This document shows positions 62,651 through 64,000 of a stretch of 64,000 nucleotides of DNA, in pieces; position 1 is the stretch's first letter; each line of letters opens with the position of its first letter. Under the pieces are notes generated by a model. It ran no database searches, was not told the DNA's origin, and worked only from the letters and a program-made list of their open reading frames with translations. Both the position numbers and the translations under genes were made by a program. The stretch is from Marinobacter algicola DG893 (lineage in GTDB: Bacteria > Pseudomonadota > Gammaproteobacteria > Pseudomonadales > Oleiphilaceae). Location of the stretch: contig NZ_ABCP01000002.1 in NCBI RefSeq assembly GCF_000170835.1, positions 186,001 to 250,000 on the forward strand. Reading direction: 5' to 3'.

Positions 62651-63478
62651 CTATTTCTTGCGGTAGATAATCCCTGGGTGGCATTGCACCATTTCGTAGA
62701 GGTGAGGCAGCCCGTTCAGCGATTCCGATGCTCCCAGTATCAGGTAACCACCGGGATTGAGAGTGGCGTGGATACGGGTCAGGATGTCCTTTTTAAGCTC
62801 AGCCGAGAAGTAGATCAGTACGTTCCGGCACATAACGATATCAAACTTCCCGAGCATGTAGCGTTCAAGCAGGTTCAGTTCCCTGAACTCCACCATGCTC
62901 TTGATCTGCGGTCGGATCTGCCAGCTGCCGTTCATGGCGGGGGTGAAAAACTGCTTTTGCCGTTCGGGAGACAGGCCCCGACCAATGGCGATCATCTCGT
63001 ACTCGCCGCGGCGCGCAACCTCAAGAACGCTTTTCGAGATGTCGGTGGCGGTGATCTTCACATCCCTCAGTCTACCCGGCCGCTGGCGACGAAATTCTTC
63101 AAGAATCATCGCGACCGAATAGGGTTCCTGACCTGTCGAACAGGCGGCAGACCAGATACGGAGTGACTGTGTCGATTTTCTGTCGCCGAATTCGGGCAAC
63201 AGCTTTTCCTGCAGGATGCGAAACGGGTGATTGTCGCGAAACCAGAGGGTTTCGTTCGTCGTCATTGCGTCGATCACGACTTCTTTCAGGCTGCTCCGAC
63301 CGGTTCTTTTTACCCGATCAAGCAGATCCCCCAAGGTACTTAGCTTGTTCTCTTCCATGATTCGCCGCAAACGGCTCTTCACCAGGTACTGCTTGTTATC
63401 CCCGAGCAAAATGCCACACGCATCCTGCAGGAATGATTTAAAGGCCTCGTATTCCTGTGGCGTTATTTCAGCTTTCAT
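62651..63478 (-). CDS. cheR: Chemotaxis protein methyltransferase CheR
   Basis: A 275-residue CheR that methylates glutamates on chemoreceptors using SAM. It has an N-terminal helical domain, then RIWSAACSTGQEPYSVAMIL (SAM motif I), ITATDISKSVLEVARRGEY and IVMCRNVLIYF. It lies 41 bp after cheV in the same direction, a common gammaproteobacterial pair. Confidence 0.94.
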   Translation of the reverse strand: MKAEITPQEYEAFKSFLQDACGILLGDNKQYLVKSRLRRIMEENKLSTLGDLLDRVKRTGRSSLKEVVIDAMTTNETLWFRDNHPFRILQEKLLPEFGDRKSTQSLRIWSAACSTGQEPYSVAMILEEFRRQRPGRLRDVKITATDISKSVLEVARRGEYEMIAIGRGLSPERQKQFFTPAMNGSWQIRPQIKSMVEFRELNLLERYMLGKFDIVMCRNVLIYFSAELKKDILTRIHATLNPGGYLILGASESLNGLPHLYEMVQCHPGIIYRKK

Positions 63479-63519
63479 TGGATCTCATTATCGAGTGAGT
63501 CGGAAGTAACGGAAGAGCG

Positions 63520-64000
63520 TCACTGCTCGCGGTCGACAATTTCCATGACCCTTTCAGCCAACTCATCGGGGCTGAATTTAGCCATGAAATCGTCAGCGCC
63601 TACCTTCTGCACCATCGCCTTGTTAAACACGCCACTCAGAGACGTGTGCAACATGATAAATACATCCTTGATTGCAGGCTCATTTTTACACTTGGTGACC
63701 AGAGTGTACCCGTCCATTTCTGGCATTTCGACATCGGATATAATCAAACACAGGTGATCGACTGCGCGAGAGCCATCTGCCGTAACTTCTTTCAGGTAAT
63801 CCAAGGCCTGCCTGCCGTCATTTTTGGTCACCACTTCCATACCGATGGCTGTGAGGCAACGTTCGATCTGACGTCGGGCCACTGCGGAGTCATCCACGAC
63901 AAGCACTGGCAGATGGCCGGGCACCCTCTCTGAACTGCGGTTGCGAACGTCTTCGGTGACATCCTCCTCAAACGGAGAGACTTCGGAGAGTATCTTTTCA
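63520..64000 (-). CDS. cheV: Chemotaxis coupling protein CheV, C-terminal part (partial)
   Basis: The visible 159 residues contain a CheY-like receiver: V-L-V-V-D-D-S-A, phosphoacceptor Asp in LIISDVEMPEMDG, and a conserved Lys in DDFMAKFSPDE. The frame remains open to the right edge through EKILSEVSPFEEDVTEDV, the linker expected after a CheW domain. An internal GTG at 63924 is not the likely start. CheV couples receptors to CheA. The CheW-like half is outside the window. Confidence 0.88.
   Translation of the reverse strand, partial: EKILSEVSPFEEDVTEDVRNRSSERVPGHLPVLVVDDSAVARRQIERCLTAIGMEVVTKNDGRQALDYLKEVTADGSRAVDHLCLIISDVEMPEMDGYTLVTKCKNEPAIKDVFIMLHTSLSGVFNKAMVQKVGADDFMAKFSPDELAERVMEIVDREQ

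Overview
The window is GC-rich gammaproteobacterial DNA. Gene content (type II secretion, LapG-like protease, gacA/uvrY-uvrC-pgsA next to tRNA-Gly and tRNA-Cys, CheV/CheR, many acyl-CoA and branched-chain transport genes) fits a marine heterotroph of the Marinobacter type. The genus is an inference from gene content, not a measured relationship.

Layout. 1-8250 holds the edge of a type II secretion locus (gspE end, gspC), a LapG-like protease, a three-gene glycerolipid operon (alkyl-DHAP-synthase-like flavoprotein, glpD, FGGY kinase) and a CtaG/SCO pair for cytochrome oxidase assembly. 8261-21511 is one long minus-strand catabolic block: SDR, acyl-CoA dehydrogenase, APH-type phosphotransferase, DUF6285, acyl-CoA synthetase, a complete branched-chain-type ABC importer (livK-H-M-G-F), a TetR regulator, a semialdehyde dehydrogenase and a CaiB-type CoA-transferase. 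It starts from a promoter with a palindrome in its spacer. It looks like an import-activate-oxidise module for an unknown small carboxylic acid.

21705-41224 is a defence island. It has a complete Wadjet/MksBEF-type plasmid-defence operon in the order D-C-A-B, with three successive 8-nt overlaps. Next come an orphan antitoxin, a broken and truncated rhuM gene and a relic of an S24-peptidase tail. Then comes the most interesting locus: a minus-strand run of a MazG-like NTP pyrophosphohydrolase, a PD-(D/E)xK + Schlafen-type (DUF2075) helicase with a LexA-like S24 tail, and a 1282-residue methyltransferase + phospholipase-D nuclease + SF2 helicase + S24 + DUF3427 fusion. Upstream of it lie a YhaN/YhaO (SbcCD-like) pair, a relic of an fdhA 3' end, and a toxin-antitoxin-like pair whose nucleotidyltransferase has an internal deletion. 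No integrase or transposase is visible.

41308-53122 returns to housekeeping genes: an NAD-linked formate dehydrogenase (alpha subunit plus a NuoE-NuoF fusion), tRNA-Cys and tRNA-Gly, an MCE/Mla-type lipid ABC transporter, then pgsA, uvrC and uvrY. The Gly-Cys tRNAs and pgsA-uvrC-uvrY are neighbours in E. coli; here the MCE operon sits between them. 53233-64000 holds a UPF0270-like protein, a chemoreceptor, a DUF938 methyltransferase, an acylphosphatase, an AEC transporter, tRNA-Ser with a duplicated 3' end and terminator, a frameshifted isochorismatase-family gene, a Leu/Val-type amino-acid dehydrogenase followed by a sodium-dependent (NSS) transporter, an MFS transporter, cheR, and cheV cut by the window end.
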